NCBI RefSeq assembly: GCF_003846175.1
Contig: NZ_ML123052.1
Span: 348,175 to 395,409 of the forward strand
DNA length: 47,235 nucleotides
Origin: Streptomyces sp. ADI95-17
GTDB taxonomy: Bacteria > Actinomycetota > Actinomycetes > Streptomycetales > Streptomycetaceae
Direction of reading: 5' to 3'
In this document: positions 1-7,603 of the stretch, one piece after another
Layout: each line of letters opens with the position of its first letter
How positions within the stretch are numbered: position 1 is the stretch's first letter
The notes under the pieces: generated by a model
Database searches by the model: none
What the model was told of the DNA's origin: nothing
The model's input: only the letters and a program-made list of their open reading frames with translations
Translations under genes and position numbers: made by a program

Positions 1-1
1 C

Positions 2-1138
2 ATGCTGGCCGACCCGAGCATGGGCGGCCCCGGCGCGCTCCAGCCTCCCGGTCCCCCCGGTCCTCCCGGTCCTCCCGGTCCGCCCGGTGCCCCCGGCCCC
101 GTACCGCCGAATTCGCACACCCCGCCGCCCGCGGCGTACGGCTATCCGCAGGCGCCGAACGGTCAGCCGACCGTCGGGCCCGGCTACCAGGCCGTGCTGC
201 GCTACCGCGCGCCCGACGGCAGCGAGCAGCAGCTGATCCGGCGTTCGGCGCCCGGCACCCCGCACCCCGAGTGGCAGATGCTGCACGAGCTGCGGGCGAT
301 GAACGTGCCGCCGCAGCAGGTCATCGAGCTGCACACCGAGCTGGAGTCCTGTGAGCTGCCCGGTGGCTACTGCGCGCGGATGATCCGGGAGACCTGGCCG
401 CAGGTGCGGATCACCAGCGTCGCCCCGTACGGCACCGATCACGCCAGCCGTCAGCAGGGCATGCAGCATCTGCTCACCCACCAGGGCGAGCTGCACCAGG
501 TGGCGGACGGCCCGGCCCGTCCGGCACCGGTGCGGGCCCCGCTGCCGCAGATGCCGCCCGCGGTGGCGGCGCCGCCGGAGGTCATCGCGGAGGAACTGCT
601 GCAGACCTTCGGGCCGCAGGGCATCTGCCGCTTCGACCAGCGCGCCGTGTCCCGCCAGGGCGTGCCCGAGACCGTGGCGCGGACGCTGGTGTGGGCGGGG
701 CTGCCCGCCGACTTCGGGCCGTTCTTCTGGGCGCAGCCGGGTCAGCCGGTGGTACCGACGCTGGCCGAGCTGGCCGCGCAGCGCCAGGTGCAGCCCGCTC
801 CCGACGCGGGGTCGTACCTCGTCATGGGGTCGGACTTCGGGCGGGCGATCTGTGTCCAGTACGGGACCGCGAACATCGTGGCCGTGCCGGTCGAGGCGGG
901 TCCGGGCGGGCAGTCGGTGGCGCCGCAGTTCGTGAACACCGGGCTGCCGGAGTTCCAGCGTTCGATGGCGCTGCTCGGCCGGATGTGGCGGCTGCGCTTC
1001 GGGCTCAACCCGGAGCAGGCGGGCCGCTGGACGGTCGACTTCCAGGCCCAGCTGGTGGCGCTGGACGCGGCGGCGCTGGCGTCGCCGGAGAGCTGGTGGT
1101 CGGTGCTGCTGGAGCAGATGTGGGACGGGCTGATCTGA
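2..1138 (+). CDS. Deaminase-like / SUKH-4 domain fusion protein (possibly 5'-partial)
   Basis: The first 35 residues hold a collagen-like run of Gly-Pro-Pro triplets (about residues 15-33), followed by a Pro-rich linker. Residues ~62-150 look like a toxin-type nucleic acid/nucleotide deaminase: a His-Pro-Glu at 88-90 and cysteines 117 and 124 (LESCELPGGYC) could form the zinc site. Residues ~195-375 resemble the SUKH-4 immunity-protein fold. From family knowledge, such deaminases occur in polymorphic toxins and SUKH proteins usually neutralise toxins, so having both in one chain suggests an intracellular regulator or self-inhibited enzyme; that is inference. The frame opens with ATG at base 2, but no ribosome binding site can be seen, so the true start may lie outside the window. 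No signal peptide or secretion domain is visible. Confidence 0.72.
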   Translation: MLADPSMGGPGALQPPGPPGPPGPPGPPGAPGPVPPNSHTPPPAAYGYPQAPNGQPTVGPGYQAVLRYRAPDGSEQQLIRRSAPGTPHPEWQMLHELRAMNVPPQQVIELHTELESCELPGGYCARMIRETWPQVRITSVAPYGTDHASRQQGMQHLLTHQGELHQVADGPARPAPVRAPLPQMPPAVAAPPEVIAEELLQTFGPQGICRFDQRAVSRQGVPETVARTLVWAGLPADFGPFFWAQPGQPVVPTLAELAAQRQVQPAPDAGSYLVMGSDFGRAICVQYGTANIVAVPVEAGPGGQSVAPQFVNTGLPEFQRSMALLGRMWRLRFGLNPEQAGRWTVDFQAQLVALDAAALASPESWWSVLLEQMWDGLI

Positions 1139-1154
1139 CCCGGCAGGCCCGCTG

Positions 1155-1190
1155 ACGGCGCCCGGTTCCCGAGAGGGGGCCGGGCGCCGT
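1155..1190 (+). terminator. Hairpin terminator after the deaminase/SUKH-4 gene
   Basis: Perfect 11-bp arms (ACGGCGCCCGG / CCGGGCGCCGT) around a 14-nt loop, 17 nt after the stop codon. There is no U-tract, which is normal for Streptomyces terminators. Confidence 0.7.
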
Positions 1191-1311
1191 GCTGTCTGTG
1201 ATGCCTGTCGCTTCCGTCCGGAATGCAGCCAATCGATTCCGACTTCTTGGCCAATTGCCGCATCCTTGACGTATTGCTGGTGGGTCGGAGAGTCGGAAAG
1301 AGGCTTCAAGG

Positions 1312-2205
1312 ATGAGTTCTGCACCGGTGTCCGCGCATGGCTTCGTCGGCGTACGGGGACGTGGCTACCGTCCGGAGCAGGTGGACCGCATGGTGGCCGG
1401 GCTTTCGGCGGAGCGGGACGCGGCGCTGGACGAGGTGTCCCGGCTGACGGCGCTGGTGGAGGAGCTGTCGGCGGAGTCGGTCCGGCTGAGCGAGGTCGTC
1501 GCCACGCTCGCCCCGCAGAATTACGAATCGCTGGGCGAGCGCGCCCAGCAGATCCTGGCCCTCGCCGGGAGCGAGGCGGAGGCCGTACGGGGCGCCGCCC
1601 AGGAGGAGGCGCAGGCGCTCACGGACGCGGCGGACGAGGCGGGCCGGGCGCTTCGCGCCTCGGCGCGGGCGGACGCCGAGGCCATGCGGGCGGCGGCCGT
1701 GGCCCACGCCGACGAGGCGCTGGCCGCGGCGGAGGCCGCCGCCGGCGAGGCGGTCGCCGAGGCCCGTACGGAGGCCGCGGAGGTGCGGGAGCGGTCCGAG
1801 GCCATGATGACGGAGACGAGCCACCGCACCGAGAGCGTCCTCGCGCACCAGGAGCAGGAGCACTCCGAGCGGTGGCAGGCGGCGGAGCTCGAAATGGCCG
1901 CGGCCGAGGCCGCGCAGTCGGCGCACCACGACGAGCTGACCGAGCAGGCGGAGGCCCGGCTGGAGGAGGCACGGCGGGCGCTCGCGGAGACGGAGGAGGC
2001 CGCCCGGCACGGTCAGGAGGACGCCGAGGCGCGGGCCGCGGAGCTGATCGCGGAGGCCAGGGTCCGTGAGGAGCGGGTGGTCCGGGAGACGGAGCGGATC
2101 GTGCGGGAGCACGAGGAGGGCCGCGACGAGGTGCAGGCGCACATGGCCCACGTCCGGAATTCGCTCGCGGCGCTCACCGGACGGGTGGCACCGGCGGAGG
2201 ACTGA
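1312..2205 (+). CDS. Long coiled-coil DivIVA-like protein (annotated elsewhere as cellulose-binding protein)
   Basis: 297 residues. The N-terminus (MSSAPVSAHGFVGVRGRGYRPEQVDRMV) matches the short DivIVA-type membrane-binding/dimer segment, with a conserved RGYRPEQVD motif. From ~30 to 285 it is almost entirely heptad-rich and full of Ala, Glu and Arg, so an extended coiled coil is very likely. Streptomyces relatives are often labelled cellulose-binding protein; there is no carbohydrate-binding module here, so that label is not supported. The architecture resembles the Scy/FilP/DivIVA polarity and cytoskeletal proteins, so a scaffold role is plausible but inferred. The start is ATG with AAGG directly upstream and GAGG further out. 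It is followed, convergently, by the gene at 2269-2655. Confidence 0.8.
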   Translation: MSSAPVSAHGFVGVRGRGYRPEQVDRMVAGLSAERDAALDEVSRLTALVEELSAESVRLSEVVATLAPQNYESLGERAQQILALAGSEAEAVRGAAQEEAQALTDAADEAGRALRASARADAEAMRAAAVAHADEALAAAEAAAGEAVAEARTEAAEVRERSEAMMTETSHRTESVLAHQEQEHSERWQAAELEMAAAEAAQSAHHDELTEQAEARLEEARRALAETEEAARHGQEDAEARAAELIAEARVREERVVRETERIVREHEEGRDEVQAHMAHVRNSLAALTGRVAPAED

Positions 2206-2268
2206 ACCGGCTGCCTGGCATTCTCGGTACCGGCGGCACGGGGCGGGTCGCGATCCGGTCCGATCCGA

Positions 2269-2655
2269 CTACGCGGGCTTCTCCGCAGCCGTACGGAACC
2301 GCGCGAGGAGCTCCTGGGCGGGCGCGCTGTCCGCGTCGAAACTGCGGATCCCCGCCTGCCCGTCCGGGACGGCCGGTCCCCACAGCCGTACGTCGTGGCA
2401 CTGGAAGCAGAAGGCCAGCTGGAAGAGCAGACCGCTGGCACCGTGGACCCGGATGCCCCAGCCCGGGTTGAAGCAGCGGCGCATCTCGCCGTCCGGCAGG
2501 TCGCCGACCAGTGCCAGGACCTGATCGACCTGGGGCGCCTCCCAGTGGGCGACCTCGTCGCCGGTCAGGTCCTCGGCGCCGAAATGCCTGTTCGGATCGG
2601 TGATGCGGACGACCTCGATCAGTTCGGCCGTCTTGTGGATGATCGGGAGCAGCAT
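2269..2655 (-). CDS. Small conserved protein of unknown function with a C-x2-C motif
   Basis: 128 residues, no signal peptide or membrane segment. I do not recognise a named family. The distinctive feature is an aromatic-rich FCFQCHDVRLWGP segment (residues ~82-94) in which C-x2-C-H could bind metal. The N-terminus (LLPIIHKTAELIEVVRITD) looks like a compact alpha/beta fold. It lies convergent to the coiled-coil gene with 63 nt between the stops. The start is the first ATG in the frame; its ribosome binding site is weak. Codon use fits the neighbours, so I believe it is a real gene. Confidence 0.68.
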   Translation of the reverse strand: MLLPIIHKTAELIEVVRITDPNRHFGAEDLTGDEVAHWEAPQVDQVLALVGDLPDGEMRRCFNPGWGIRVHGASGLLFQLAFCFQCHDVRLWGPAVPDGQAGIRSFDADSAPAQELLARFRTAAEKPA

Positions 2656-2732
2656 GCGAACAGAATCGCCGACCTCGTTCGCCTGTGCCAGGGGCGTACC
2701 CGCCTCGCATCGAGATCCGAGATCCGGGAGCC

Positions 2733-2760
2733 GGGTTTCGAGCTTCGGGTTTCGAGCTTC
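2733..2760. repeat. 14-bp tandem repeat, two perfect copies
   Basis: Unit GGGTTTCGAGCTTC occurs at 2733-2746 and 2747-2760. A looser version (TTGAGCTTCGGGCTTCGGG) follows near 2815, so the area appears to be a decaying simple-repeat patch. Confidence 0.8.
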
Positions 2761-3001
2761 GGATGGGGCTTGTGCACTCTTTCGGGTTACGGGGCGGAGG
2801 GCCGGGGCCGGGTCTTGAGCTTCGGGCTTCGGGGGCCGGGATCCGGACGCCGGGATTCGAGCGATGCCTTACAACCGGTAGGTAAATGAAGGGGTTTGGG
2901 AGAACCTCCCCACCCTCCCCGCCCCGTCACGGCCAGCAAGTATGACTAGTCGTGACCGACTTGCGGCGCGGAGTCGCGGCTGCTTACGGTGCCAACGCAA
3001 C

Positions 3002-3037
3002 GACCCCGACGCGGTGTTACCAGCACCGGCCGGGGTC
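3002..3037 (+). promoter_or_regulatory. Compound leader hairpin upstream of the winged-helix gene
   Basis: Outer arms GACCCCG (3002-3008) and CGGGGTC (3031-3037) enclose inner arms CGGTG (3012-3016) and CACCG (3024-3028). It ends 28 nt before the preferred GTG start, so it would sit in the 5' leader and could act as an attenuator or RNA stabiliser. Confidence 0.5.
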
Positions 3038-3065
3038 TGACCCCAAGATCGAGAAGAGCGATCCC

Positions 3066-4013
3066 GTGGCTGTTTCAGACCTTAGTCCTGCCCTGCGTGC
3101 GTCCGCATCCTCGCGCCCGCACCTGAAGGCCCGCCCCGGTTACGGAAAGCGGTCCGTCCCGCAGCAATGTCCGCCGCGCGAGGCCGACTTCACGTTGCTG
3201 CCCGACCGCGAACGGCACATCGCCGGATATGTGGATGCCCTGCCCGAGGGTGCGGCGATGGACATCAAGTCGCTGGCGAGGAGTCAGCCCCTGTACGGGC
3301 AGATGGCCGTCGGCAGTGCGCTGCGGGCCCTGGGGGTGGCCGGTCATCTGCGGCATGTCCGGTGCCTGAGCGGCGAGAACGGCGACCAGGTCCGCTGGGT
3401 CACGCGTACCTTCTGGTCCCGGGTTGCTCACGACAACGAGTGGTGGGACGCCTTCCTCGCTGCTGAGGAGCGCCGGTCCGCGCCGATGCCGACCGCGAAG
3501 GCGGTGGATCCCCCGGCGCGCCTGCCCGTGCCTGTGCCTGCGTCCGAGCCCGCTCCCGTGCACGTACCGGCGCAGCCGACCGCCCCGGTGGTCCCGCAGC
3601 AGCGCACTGCGGAGCCGCAGCCGCAGCCGCAGTCCCGGCCGGGGCCCTCTCCCGCCTTTGCCGCCCTTGCCCGTCTCGGGCGTGCCGATTCCCGCCTGGC
3701 CCTCTCGGGGGCGGACTGTGCGGCGCTGGAGCAGGCGGCCGCCGAGTGGTTCGAGCGGGGTGTGGACGCCGACTACCCGACGCACGCCCTCACCGCCGGG
3801 CTCCCCGCGTCCATCGGCTCGCCCTTCGGTTTCGTCCGCCGCCGCCTCCGCGACAAGCTCCCGCCCCGCCTGCCCGCCGCGGCTCCGGCCTCGCGGGCAA
3901 CTCCCGTACGCCGTCTGATGATGGAGTGCACCGAGTGCGGTGCGCCCGGGAGGCCCGAGGCGTTCCGTGATGGCCTGTGCAGGCACTGCCGGGAGTCCGG
4001 TCCGGTGGTCTGA
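3066..4013 (+). CDS. Winged-helix (MarR-like) protein with C-terminal zinc ribbon
   Basis: 315 residues from GTG 3066. An open frame continues upstream to 2952, but that stretch crosses the leader hairpin and reads like non-coding sequence, so the inner start is preferred. Residues ~40-120 (DRERHIAGYVDALPEGAAMD...YGQMAVGSALRALGVAGHL) form a winged-helix-type domain. A long Pro/Ala/Gln linker follows, then a second helical region, and the end carries C-x2-C...C-x2-C (CTECGAPG...LCRHC), a zinc ribbon. Streptomyces genomes carry several relatives, usually annotated as MarR-family regulators; targets are unknown. The last codons lie inside a 26-bp tandem repeat. Confidence 0.72.
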   Translation: MAVSDLSPALRASASSRPHLKARPGYGKRSVPQQCPPREADFTLLPDRERHIAGYVDALPEGAAMDIKSLARSQPLYGQMAVGSALRALGVAGHLRHVRCLSGENGDQVRWVTRTFWSRVAHDNEWWDAFLAAEERRSAPMPTAKAVDPPARLPVPVPASEPAPVHVPAQPTAPVVPQQRTAEPQPQPQSRPGPSPAFAALARLGRADSRLALSGADCAALEQAAAEWFERGVDADYPTHALTAGLPASIGSPFGFVRRRLRDKLPPRLPAAAPASRATPVRRLMMECTECGAPGRPEAFRDGLCRHCRESGPVV

Positions 4014-4078
4014 CCGGCTCCGTGGGTCCGGTGATCTGACCGGCTCCGTGGGTCCGGTGATCTGACCGGCTCCGTGGG
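4001..4078. repeat. 26-bp tandem repeat, three copies, spanning a stop codon
   Basis: Units at 4001-4026, 4027-4052 and 4053-4078. Copies two and three are identical; copy one differs at one base. The first unit contains the last codons and the TGA (4011-4013) of the winged-helix gene, so the array looks like slippage of the gene's end into the 3' region. Confidence 0.9.
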
Positions 4079-4116
4079 GCGGCGGCCCCTGCTCTGAACG
4101 ACGGCAGTCCCGCACA

Positions 4117-4169
4117 ACGACGACAGCCCCGCGCACCCTCCACCCGGGGTGTGCGGGACTGTCGTCGTG
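4117..4169. terminator. Bidirectional terminator between convergent genes
   Basis: Arms of about 20 bp (4119-4138 against 4147-4167, near-complete complementarity with two mismatches) separate the winged-helix gene from the symporter gene, which point towards each other. Confidence 0.7.
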
Positions 4170-4211
4170 CCGCCCGCCGACAGGGTGCCGTGGAGCGTGC
4201 GGGGGCCGGGC

Positions 4212-5831
4212 TCAGTGCCGGGACGTCGGTGGCACTCCCGCCAGGATCCGGGGCTCCTCGCTCTGGTAGAGCCGGCGTGCCGCCGGAGCCGTGTGGCGGG
4301 GCAGCACCGTGCCTAGCCAGCCCGCCAGGAATCCGGCCGGGATGGAGACGAGCCCGGTGGTGGTGTACGGGAACCAGTTGAAGTCGTGGTCGGGGAAGAC
4401 CGAACTCGGTGAGCCGGAGACCAGGTTGGTGCCGGTGATCAGCACCAGGGTGGTGAGGGTGCCGACGATGAGGGTGCAGAGCAGTCCGGTACGGGTGAAG
4501 CGCCGCCAGAACATGCTGTAGAGGAGCGCGGGGGCGAGCGCGGACGCGCCGACGCAGAACGAGAGCGTCGCCAGTGCCTGTACGTTCCAGTGCCTGGCCA
4601 CGACCGCGAGCGTGGTGGCGAGCAGTCCGATCACGATCGCCGAGGCCTGTGCCGTACGCATCTCGGACAGGCCGGCCAGCGGCTTGCGGTCCGGGTCGCG
4701 CACCCCGTGCAGTCCGTGCGCGAACAGGTCGTGGGCGAGGGAGTTGGCGCAGGACAGAATCATTCCGGCGACCGAGGCGAGCAGGGTCAGGAAGATCGCC
4801 GTCGTCATCGTCGTGATGATCAGGGCCCCCAGCTGCGTGCCGTTGGCGACCTCTCCGCTGATCTGCAGGATCGCGCTGTTCCCGGAGGCCCCGGCGGCTG
4901 TGATGCCCTCGTGGCCGACGAGCGCGCCCGCGCCGAAGCCGATCACGACGAGCAGCAGGCAGATCGCGGCGACCACGGCGATCGCCCAGGACATCGAGCG
5001 CCGGACGGCCTGTGTGGAACGGGCGCTCGACATGCGCATGGTGACGTGCGGCAGGCAGGCGGCGCCGAGCACCACGGTCAGCTCGGAGCTGACCATGTCG
5101 AGCCCGCTGCCCTCGAACTGGAGCCCCGAGCGCAGATAGTCGGCGCCCGCGCCGCTGCTCTGGCGGGCGGCCGAGATCAGCGAGTCGGTGTTCCAGTCGA
5201 ACCGGTTCATGATCATCACGGCGATGGTGAACGCGGCGACGAAGAGGACCACGGTCTTCACGATCTGGATCAGCGAGGTGCCCTTCATGCCGCCGATCGC
5301 CGCATAGCCGATCATCAGGGTGCCGAGCCCGATGATGGCGCCGGTGCGGAATCCGGAGGTGTCGAACCCCAGGATGAAGGCGAGGAGATCGCCGCTGCTG
5401 GCGAGCTGGACGACCATCATCGGGATGAGCGCGGCGAGGGTGGCCGCGCAGGCGGTGATGCGGACGGCGCGGCCGGGGGCGCGGCGGATCAGTACGTCGC
5501 CCATGGTGAACCCGCCCGCGTTGCGCAGCGGTTCGGCCAGCAGGAACATCAGCAGCACGAGCGAGAGGGTGATGCTCAGGGCGAGGATCATCCCGTCGTA
5601 ACCGGTGAGGGCGATGATGCCGGTGGTGCCGAGCACGGTGGCCGCGGAGAGGTAGTCGCCCGCGAGGGCGAGCCCGTTCTGCAGGGGCGAGAGCGAGCGG
5701 GAGCCGGTGTAGAACTCGTCGACGTCGTCGCGGTCCGGGCCGGTCATCACGCAGAGCAGCAGCGCCACGGTGCCCACGGCGAGGAAGGCCACCAGGGACA
5801 TCGACTGCGCGGAGTTGTCGAATCCGTTCAC
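4212..5831 (-). CDS. actP: Sodium:solute symporter, cation/acetate symporter (ActP) type
   Basis: 539 residues from GTG 5831. A longer open frame to 6539 is a GC-rich artefact: this GTG overlaps the TGA of the DUF485 gene by 4 bp (GTGA), the usual arrangement. About 13 transmembrane helices can be read, starting at MSLVAFLAVGTVALLLCVM. The SSS-family core is visible in GSRSLSPLQNGLALAGDYLSAATVLG, in YDGMILALSITLSLVLLMFLL and in IGGMKGTSLIQIVKTVVLF. These motifs match ActP/YjcG, which takes up acetate and other short monocarboxylates with sodium or protons at the cytoplasmic membrane. The substrate here is inferred from family and from the DUF485 partner. Confidence 0.88.
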   Translation of the reverse strand: MNGFDNSAQSMSLVAFLAVGTVALLLCVMTGPDRDDVDEFYTGSRSLSPLQNGLALAGDYLSAATVLGTTGIIALTGYDGMILALSITLSLVLLMFLLAEPLRNAGGFTMGDVLIRRAPGRAVRITACAATLAALIPMMVVQLASSGDLLAFILGFDTSGFRTGAIIGLGTLMIGYAAIGGMKGTSLIQIVKTVVLFVAAFTIAVMIMNRFDWNTDSLISAARQSSGAGADYLRSGLQFEGSGLDMVSSELTVVLGAACLPHVTMRMSSARSTQAVRRSMSWAIAVVAAICLLLVVIGFGAGALVGHEGITAAGASGNSAILQISGEVANGTQLGALIITTMTTAIFLTLLASVAGMILSCANSLAHDLFAHGLHGVRDPDRKPLAGLSEMRTAQASAIVIGLLATTLAVVARHWNVQALATLSFCVGASALAPALLYSMFWRRFTRTGLLCTLIVGTLTTLVLITGTNLVSGSPSSVFPDHDFNWFPYTTTGLVSIPAGFLAGWLGTVLPRHTAPAARRLYQSEEPRILAGVPPTSRH

Positions 5832-6289
5832 CGGGCCGCTCCTGCTCTTCGCAGCCGGGCGGCGAGCGGGTCGACCGTTCGCCGGGCGGTCCGCTCGTAC
5901 AGGCGGATGGCGAGCAGGGTCACGGGGAGCTGGCAGAGTCCCAGTGCAAGGCCGAGGTTGAGGCCGCCGAACAGGGGACGGTCCAGCAACTCCTTGGCGT
6001 ATCCGGAGAGCAGCAGGAAGACCACGAAGTAGCCGAGCGCGGTCAGTGCCGCGGTGCGCCGCAGCAGCCGGTACGCGGTGCGCAGCCGGCGCAGGTCGCT
6101 GTGGCTGCCGGGGGCGGGCGCGGGAGCGTCGGCCCCGTCCGGCGAGTCGGGGTCCGGTGCGGTCTCCGAGCTCTGCCAGGGCAGCAGGTAGTCGGGGTGG
6201 TGCGGCGGCGGCCGATGCTGCGGGGCGGGCCTGGGCAGCGGTCCGGGCCAGGAGGAGTGGGGGGTCGGGGGCGGGTTTCCGTGCGACAT
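5828..6289 (-). CDS. DUF485 membrane protein, partner of the symporter
   Basis: 153 residues. The ATG at 6289 has AAGGAG about 10 nt upstream, so it is preferred to longer in-frame starts. The first ~60 residues are Pro/His-rich and probably disordered. Two transmembrane helices follow (about 78-97 and 108-130), with the DUF485 core LRRTAALTALGYFVVFLLLSG and a short polar tail. DUF485 proteins (YjcH type) are nearly always cotranscribed with ActP-type symporters; their role is unclear. It is the first gene of the pair and overlaps the next by 4 bp. Confidence 0.88.
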   Translation of the reverse strand: MSHGNPPPTPHSSWPGPLPRPAPQHRPPPHHPDYLLPWQSSETAPDPDSPDGADAPAPAPGSHSDLRRLRTAYRLLRRTAALTALGYFVVFLLLSGYAKELLDRPLFGGLNLGLALGLCQLPVTLLAIRLYERTARRTVDPLAARLRRAGAAR

Positions 6290-6814
6290 CGGGGTGCTGC
6301 TCCTTGCATGGCTCGGGTCCTGGGGCGGGCGGCAAGGCAGGAGTGCGGGTGCGTGCGGATGCGCGAACATTACTTGTGAGTACGGCAGTTGGGGAATGGC
6401 TGGCGCGAATTACCAACGGTAATGGCTCAGTTGCGTGAGGCCGGGTGAACCGGAGATGGCGGCCGGCTGTGAATTCGGCCTTCCGGCGCGGTCCCCCGTA
6501 CATCGTTGACCGGAGCCCCTGACACCGGTCTCCACCCACGGGTCGAGACCCTTAGGGGGAGCTCCTTACAACTGGGCAGGGGCGGTTCCTCCCGGCGGAG
6601 GACGTGGCGGCGGGGGCCCGTTCCTTAACGTGTTCCTACACCGCGGAAAGCGGCTGAATCCGACCGCTGGAGCGAGTGGAAACCGGGGGGTGGGGGTGGG
6701 GGAAACCCCACCCGGGAACTGCGCTGGGCACCAGTGCGCCGGACCCGCATCCGACACCAGACTCTGCATGTGCGCCGACATGTCTCGCACGATGACCGAC
6801 ATAGGAGATAAACC
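6290..6814. other. Divergent promoter region (symporter / ABC operon)
   Basis: 525 bases without a credible gene, holding the promoters of both divergent operons. Visible structure: the small perfect dyad ATTACC-AAC-GGTAAT at 6409-6423, a tetraloop hairpin at 6694-6713, and CATGT/ACATG arms near 6768-6783. I could not assign a clear -35/-10 pair. Confidence 0.6.
6694..6713 (+). promoter_or_regulatory. GAAA-tetraloop hairpin in the ABC operon leader
   Basis: GGGTGGGG and CCCCACCC arms close a GAAA (GNRA) loop about 100 nt before the ABC ATPase start. If transcribed it would be very stable. It may stabilise the mRNA or dock an RNA receptor; no receptor was identified. Confidence 0.45.
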
Positions 6815-7603
6815 GTGACAACGGCTGTAGCCACTCCCAGGCACGGGGGTACTGGAAGGAATGCGGCCGTCGCTGCGCGGGCGCGGCAGGTCGTCAAGGC
6901 GTACGGGGCGGGGGAGACCCGGGTCGTCGCGCTGGACCATGTCGACGTGGACATCGCCCGCGGGCAGTTCACGGCGATCATGGGCCCGTCCGGCTCCGGC
7001 AAGTCGACCCTGATGCACTGCCTGGCCGGCCTGGACACCGTGAGCTCGGGGCAGATCTTCCTGGACGAGACCGAGATCACCGGGCTCAAGGACAAGAAGC
7101 TCACCCAGCTCCGCCGGGACCGGATCGGCTTCATCTTCCAGGCGTTCAACCTGCTCCCCACGCTCAACGCGCTGGAGAACATCACGCTGCCGATGGACAT
7201 CGCGGGCCGTCGGCCCGACGCCGCCTGGCTGCGGCAGGTCGTGGAGACCGTCGGTCTCGCCGAACGGCTGAAGCACCGCCCCACCGAGCTCTCCGGCGGC
7301 CAGCAGCAGCGCGTCGCGGTGGCCAGGGCGCTCGCCGCCCGCCCGGAGATCATCTTCGGCGACGAGCCCACCGGGAACCTGGACTCCCGGGCCGGCGCCG
7401 AGGTGCTGAGCTTCCTGCGCAGGTCGGTCGACGAGTTGGGCCAGACCATCGTGATGGTCACCCACGACCCGGTGGCCGCCTCCTACGCGGACCGGGTCCT
7501 CTACCTCGCCGACGGACGCATCGTCGACGAGATGCACAGCCCGACGGCCGACCAGGTCCTCGACCGGATGAAGGACTTCGACTCGCGCGGGCGGACGTCA
7601 TGA
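6815..7603 (+). CDS. ABC transporter ATP-binding protein (MacB/LolD/FtsE class)
   Basis: 262 residues, GTG start with AGGAGA about 6 nt upstream. The nucleotide-binding fold is complete: Walker A GPSGSGKST at 57-65, signature LSGGQQQ from 159, Walker B IIFGDE at 179-184, and the His switch in MVTHD. The insert TEITGLKDKKLTQLRRDRIGFIFQAFNLLPTLNALENITLP is typical of the MacB/LolD class, which drives mechanotransmission rather than classical pore transport. It overlaps the permease gene by ATGA, so the two are translationally coupled. It is about three-quarters identical by eye to the ATPase at 42845-43615. Confidence 0.95.
   Translation: MTTAVATPRHGGTGRNAAVAARARQVVKAYGAGETRVVALDHVDVDIARGQFTAIMGPSGSGKSTLMHCLAGLDTVSSGQIFLDETEITGLKDKKLTQLRRDRIGFIFQAFNLLPTLNALENITLPMDIAGRRPDAAWLRQVVETVGLAERLKHRPTELSGGQQQRVAVARALAARPEIIFGDEPTGNLDSRAGAEVLSFLRRSVDELGQTIVMVTHDPVAASYADRVLYLADGRIVDEMHSPTADQVLDRMKDFDSRGRTS

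Larger units (their letters stand above)
2656..3065. other. Intergenic region with simple repeats and a leader hairpin
   Basis: 410 bases with no credible gene. It holds a 14-bp perfect tandem duplication (2733-2760), related degenerate copies at 2812-2836, an 8-bp palindrome GACTAGTC near 2945, GCAAGT/ACTTGC arms flanking that palindrome, and the compound hairpin at 3002-3037 just ahead of the next gene. Confidence 0.6.

Noticed and set aside
4001..4078. CRISPR-like array
   Set aside because: The units are directly adjacent with no spacers, and no cas genes are present.
5832..6539. N-terminal extension of the symporter
   Set aside because: The extension overlaps the DUF485 gene in another frame and is Arg/Pro-rich nonsense. 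The GTGA overlap start at 5831 fits the family.
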